Part shown: one piece after another, positions 57,270 to 64,000 of the stretch
How the letters are laid out: every line of letters starts with the position of its first letter
Position numbering within the stretch: the first letter of the stretch is position 1
Assembly: GCF_900091435.1 (NCBI RefSeq)
Contig: NZ_FMCS01000006.1
Span: 212,057-276,056 of the forward strand
Reading direction: 5' to 3'
Length of the DNA stretch: 64,000 nucleotides
DNA from: Micromonospora chaiyaphumensis
GTDB taxonomy: Bacteria > Actinomycetota > Actinomycetes > Mycobacteriales > Micromonosporaceae
Position numbers and translations under genes: made by a program
The notes under the pieces: model-generated
What the model was told of the DNA's origin: nothing
Database searches by the model: none
Seen by the model: the letters and a program-made list of their open reading frames with translations, nothing else

Positions 57270-57362
57270 GCGGCCACGGTAGGGCGCCCCGGAACCGCAA
57301 GAGGTTTCATCTCCGGCCGGTTCCCCCGTACGTGTCGGCGAGGTGACCGGCTGTGCGGCAGT

Positions 57363-58028
57363 TCACCCTCGGCGGGTCGACTCCACCAGGTCGAGCACGG
57401 TCACCAGCGCGAAGAACGCGATCACCACCTCGCTGACCACCCAGCCGTGCCGGTCGGTCCAGGCTCGGAGCCGGGGCAGCGCCGTCGCGGCCCGCCCGCG
57501 GGCCAGCAGCAGGATGAGCAGTGGCACGGCGAGCAGCCCGACAGTCAGCAGGACGAACGGCAGCAGGTGCCACCACGCCAGGTTGTGCCGGGCGACGCTG
57601 GCGCCCACGGCCGCCATGGTGAGGTCGTCGGTCGGCGCGGTGGCGACGAGCACCGCCCCGAGCCGCAGGGCGTACCCCGGCTCGGCCCGCCGGAGCCGGC
57701 CCATCCAGCGGGGCAGGCCGGTCCGGTGCCGGCGCAGGTAGACGATCACCGCGAGGACGACCAGCAGCGCCAGCACCACCCAGTCGATCCGGCTCGCGGT
57801 CCGTTCGAACCGGACGACGTCGGTCTCCGCTCTCGCCTCCGGGCCCCGGAGCAGTCTGGTGAGCAGCCAGCTCAGCGTCACCCCGGCGACGACCACGGCT
57901 CCCGCCCCGGTCAGGTAGCCGAGCGAGGCGGCCCGGGGGCGGTCGGCGGAGGCGAGGAGCACCGCCGCGACCACCTGCGTCCCGGCCACCATCACCAGGG
58001 CCAGCGGCAGGATGGTCAGGAAGTTCAT
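57363..58028 (-). CDS. GAP-family (Sap, sulfolipid-addressing-like) membrane protein
   Basis: A 221-residue protein with six predicted helices. The first pair is LTILPLALVMVAGTQVVAAV; helix 4 holds RLGAVLVATAPTDDLTMAAV and the next WWHLLPFVLLTVGLLAVPLL. This matches the GAP (GPL/addressing protein) layout of the LysE-like superfamily, in which mycobacterial members help move glycolipids across the membrane. The substrate here is unknown. ATG 58028. Confidence 0.75.
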   Translation of the reverse strand: MNFLTILPLALVMVAGTQVVAAVLLASADRPRAASLGYLTGAGAVVVAGVTLSWLLTRLLRGPEARAETDVVRFERTASRIDWVVLALLVVLAVIVYLRRHRTGLPRWMGRLRRAEPGYALRLGAVLVATAPTDDLTMAAVGASVARHNLAWWHLLPFVLLTVGLLAVPLLILLLARGRAATALPRLRAWTDRHGWVVSEVVIAFFALVTVLDLVESTRRG

Positions 58029-58080
58029 GGCCCGCCCATCCTCCCGGCCGGTCAGCCGGCCCGGGCCGCTTTGGCCGGGA

Positions 58081-59454
58081 TCACCGGTCGGCGAGCACCA
58101 CCCGGCCGGCGAGCAGCACGCCGAGCAGCCCGCAGCCGGCGGCCACGGCCAGCGTGGTCGCGTAGCTCGCCGGGCCCGGCGCCGAGCCGGCGGCCAGCAC
58201 GGCCCCGGTCAGCGCCAGCACCGTGGCGGCGGAGAGCGAGTCGCCCAGTTGCAGCGCCGAGCTGTTCCGGCCCTGCTCGGCGGGGGCGGACAGCGCCAGG
58301 GTGAGCACCGACAGGGACGGGTAGAGCAGCCCCATGCCGAGGCCGGCGACCGCCCAGGCCAGCACGGCGAGTGCCACCGGAACGGCCGGCAGGAGGGCCA
58401 GGGCGACGCCGGCCGTGCCGACGGCGATGCAGGCCAGCCCGACCCGGGGCAGGGTGGCGGCGGACCGTGGCGCGGCGATCCGGCCCTGGATCCAGGAACC
58501 CACCGACCAGGAGAGCGCCCCGACGGTCAGCACCAGCCCGGCCGCGGTCGGCGAGAAGCCCCGCTCCCGGGACAGCATCAGCGGGATCACCACCTCGGCC
58601 CCGGCGAACGCCGCGGAGGCCAGACCCCGCAGACCTATCACGGTCGGCAGCCCTCGCGCCGCCCGCAGGAACCCGGCCGGCAGCAACCGGGGTACGCAGG
58701 CCAGCAGCCCGGCCAGTGCCACGCCGATCAGCCCGGCGGCGAGCACGCCGCGCTGCTGCCCCCCGTAGTGCAGCAGTGCGGCGCTCGCCCCCGCCCCGCA
58801 GGCCCAGCCGATCCGGGCCAGCGCACCGGCCGGCGGCCGGGCCGGCACGGCCGCGCCCAGGGCCCGCAGCCCCGGCTGGACCAGCAGGACGGCCGGCACC
58901 GCCACCGCCGGCACCGCGAGGAACACCCAACGCCAGCCCACGTGCTCGACGATCAGCCCCGCCACCGCCGGACCGACCAGCGAGGGGACGACCCAGGCCG
59001 CGGCGAACGCAGCGAAGATCCGCCGCCGCAGCTCCTCCGGGTACGCCTGACCGACGATCACGTAGAGCGCGACGGACAGCAGCCCCGAGCCGAAACCCTG
59101 CACGACCCGCCCGACGACAAGTACCTCCATGGTGGGCGCGGCGCCCGCCACCACGAGGCCCGCCACGAACCAGGCCACGCCGTGCCACATGGCCGGGCGC
59201 GGGCCCCGGGCGTCGCACCAGATGCCGGAGGCGACCATGGCCACCACGCCCGAGGCGAACGGGCCGCCGAAGGCGAGCGCGTAGAGGCCGAGCCCGTCCA
59301 GGGTGCGGGCCACCGTGGGCATGGCGGTGCCCACGGCGAGCGCCTCGAAGGCGAGCAGCGACACCAGGGCGACGCTGCCCACGGTCATCGCCCGCAGCCG
59401 CGGCGACCAGAGGTGTGCGGGCGGGGCCGCCGGTGCGGCGGTGACGGTCGACAT
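58081..59454 (-). CDS. MFS multidrug efflux transporter under a SoxR-type promoter
   Basis: A 457-residue exporter of the DHA2/EmrB-QacA type with about 12 to 14 helices: SLLAFEALAVGTAMPTVART at helix 1, the motif A-like SGIWCDARGPRPAM, motif C-like AAAWVVPSLVGPAVAGLIVE, and GSWIQGRIAAP in the second half. It probably expels a redox-active or antibiotic compound, in line with the SoxR-box promoter upstream. The ATG 59454 start lies 7 nt after the predicted -10, so the mRNA is likely leaderless. Confidence 0.9.
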   Translation of the reverse strand: MSTVTAAPAAPPAHLWSPRLRAMTVGSVALVSLLAFEALAVGTAMPTVARTLDGLGLYALAFGGPFASGVVAMVASGIWCDARGPRPAMWHGVAWFVAGLVVAGAAPTMEVLVVGRVVQGFGSGLLSVALYVIVGQAYPEELRRRIFAAFAAAWVVPSLVGPAVAGLIVEHVGWRWVFLAVPAVAVPAVLLVQPGLRALGAAVPARPPAGALARIGWACGAGASAALLHYGGQQRGVLAAGLIGVALAGLLACVPRLLPAGFLRAARGLPTVIGLRGLASAAFAGAEVVIPLMLSRERGFSPTAAGLVLTVGALSWSVGSWIQGRIAAPRSAATLPRVGLACIAVGTAGVALALLPAVPVALAVLAWAVAGLGMGLLYPSLSVLTLALSAPAEQGRNSSALQLGDSLSAATVLALTGAVLAAGSAPGPASYATTLAVAAGCGLLGVLLAGRVVLADR

Positions 59455-59461
59455 GGGCTCA

Positions 59462-59492
59462 AGCCTCGTTCCTCAACCGGGATTGAGGTCAA
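59462..59492 (-). promoter_or_regulatory. MerR/SoxR-type promoter with CCTCAA-N6-TTGAGG box
   Basis: CCTCAACCGGGATTGAGG (59471-59488) has the same 6-6-6 layout and half-sites as the SoxR box. On the minus strand the -35 TTGACC (59492-59487) and the -10 GAGGCT (59467-59462) are 19 bp apart, the stretched spacing typical of MerR-family activation. Confidence 0.75.
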
Positions 59493-59509
59493 CCGTGAGC
59501 CCCGTCTCG

Positions 59510-59770
59510 TTACGCGGACTCCAGCGCCTCGCCGATGCCCTTGACCAGTCCCGAGTAGTGCTGGTCGGCCAGGAGGTGCCCGGCGGTGATGACGAGGGCC
59601 AGCGGCCACTCGATGACCTGGAGCGCGGCGAGCACGCCCAGCCCCGCGTAGTAGGTCAGCTTGTCGGGCGGTGGCACGGCCACCTCGCCCAGGATCGGGA
59701 TCTCCACGCGCCGGCAGTACGTGTTGATCATTTCTCGCGACCCGCTGAGGTTTCGTGTCAGCGTGCTCAT
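59510..59770 (-). CDS. Small membrane protein next to the P-type ATPase
   Basis: An 86-residue protein. The N-terminal half is polar (SREMINTYCRRVEIPILGEV); a conserved-looking VPPPDKLTYYAGLGVLAALQ leads into a hydrophobic helix (about 44-65) followed by an amphipathic ADQHYSGLVKGIGEALESA tail. Function unknown. It is divergent from the CtpI-like ATPase, so the pair may be co-regulated through the 160-bp gap. ATG 59770 is preferred over the longer frame to 59920. Confidence 0.72.
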   Translation of the reverse strand: MSTLTRNLSGSREMINTYCRRVEIPILGEVAVPPPDKLTYYAGLGVLAALQVIEWPLALVITAGHLLADQHYSGLVKGIGEALESA

Positions 59771-59930
59771 CCGCGCCTCCCCGGTTCCGACGACGACACC
59801 GATCTCCGGGCGGCATTCCACCGGCCTTCCCGTCCATGCCCCGGGCAGTGCGGAAACTTCCCCCGCCGGAGGGGCATAACGGACGCTACGCCGGGAAGTC
59901 GGGCCGCCGGGACCAGGCATGGGAGGCGAG

Positions 59931-59995
59931 ATGGCGGACGGCTACGAACGCGGGAGCACCGGGGAGCGGGGCCGGCAGCCCGGCCGTACGCCTCG

Positions 59996-59999
<4 letters not shown>
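59931..59999 (+). CDS. Possible 22-residue leader ORF coupled to the P-type ATPase gene
   Basis: ATG 59931 follows GGGAGGCGAG, the best ribosome site in the area, and the frame (MADGYERGSTGERGRQPG plus RTPR) ends with TGA overlapping the ATPase ATG (ATGA). It may only serve to bring ribosomes to the ATPase start. Alternatively the in-frame ATG 59919 begins it. Confidence 0.4.

Positions 60000-64000
<4,001 letters not shown>

Overview
The window is high-GC actinobacterial chromosome, most likely from Micromonospora or a close relative in the Micromonosporaceae. This rests on gene content and order, codon use (GTG and TTG starts, strong third-position GC), -10 boxes of the TANNNT type placed just before start codons, and XRE/DUF397 and SigE-type ECF genes. 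The block crgA - DUF881 - (sortase E) - pabA | pknB - pknA - pbpA - rodA - pstP - fhaB - fhaA - tRNA-Leu is the conserved cell-envelope cluster that lies close to oriC in actinobacteria. A near-perfect parS site at 54674-54689 also fits an origin-proximal location. I see no phage, plasmid, insertion sequence or CRISPR array.

Layout. 1-4072: end of a CNNM/hemolysin-type membrane protein, a GPP34 protein, an EtfD-like membrane Fe-S oxidoreductase and CrgA. 4304-7438: DUF881 protein, class E sortase, small membrane protein and glutamine amidotransferase PabA/TrpG. 7519-16421 (minus): the Ser/Thr kinase, phosphatase, FHA and peptidoglycan synthesis operon. 16658-18727: tRNA-Leu(CAG), an NAD-dependent epimerase and a WecG-type glycosyltransferase. 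18792-24681: secreted subtilase, small membrane proteins and an XRE/DUF397 pair. 24686-27886: two PASTA proteins without kinase domains and a membrane protein. 27905-33700: glutamate-cysteine ligase family enzyme, YceI/MarR divergent pair and an XRE-NB-ARC regulator. 33825-40001 (minus): a leucine-catabolism (liu/MCC-like) cluster of acyl-CoA dehydrogenase, carboxyltransferase, HMG-CoA lyase, biotin carboxylase and TetR regulator. 40115-45400: MFS exporter, FAD monooxygenase/TetR divergent pair, SseA-like sulfurtransferase, a reduced amidohydrolase-like protein and an SGNH hydrolase. 45639-56994: membrane HExxH protease and PQQ propeller protein, two SigE-family sigma factors each overlapping a membrane partner gene, VOC protein, ProRS, CBS protein, SufE, DsbA-like protein and a YbaK family protein. 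57075-64000: small membrane proteins, GAP protein, a drug-efflux MFS behind a SoxR-type operator, and the first 1335 codons of a very large CtpI-like P-type ATPase.

How the parts connect. PknA/PknB, PstP and FhaA/FhaB form a phosphorylation circuit controlling PbpA/RodA wall synthesis. Both the kinase-free PASTA protein at 24686-25603 and the sortase N-terminus carry repeated Thr-x-x-hydrophobic-Pro motifs that could be its targets (inference). The acyl-CoA dehydrogenase/carboxylase cluster would deliver electrons through ETF to the EtfD-like protein. Its TetR regulator probably binds the AACG-NN-CGTT palindromes seen before two of its transcription units. The biotin carboxylase has no biotinyl carrier domain, so a carrier must come from elsewhere.

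The most interesting sequence-level observations are: a family of long intergenic palindromes around the HMG-CoA lyase gene; a 33-bp mirrored operator array in the monooxygenase/tetR intergenic region; the SoxR-like 19-bp-spacer promoter; the parS site; the internally duplicated P-type ATPase with a degenerate first copy; and the Thr motif arrays. All functional statements come from reading the sequence without database searches.
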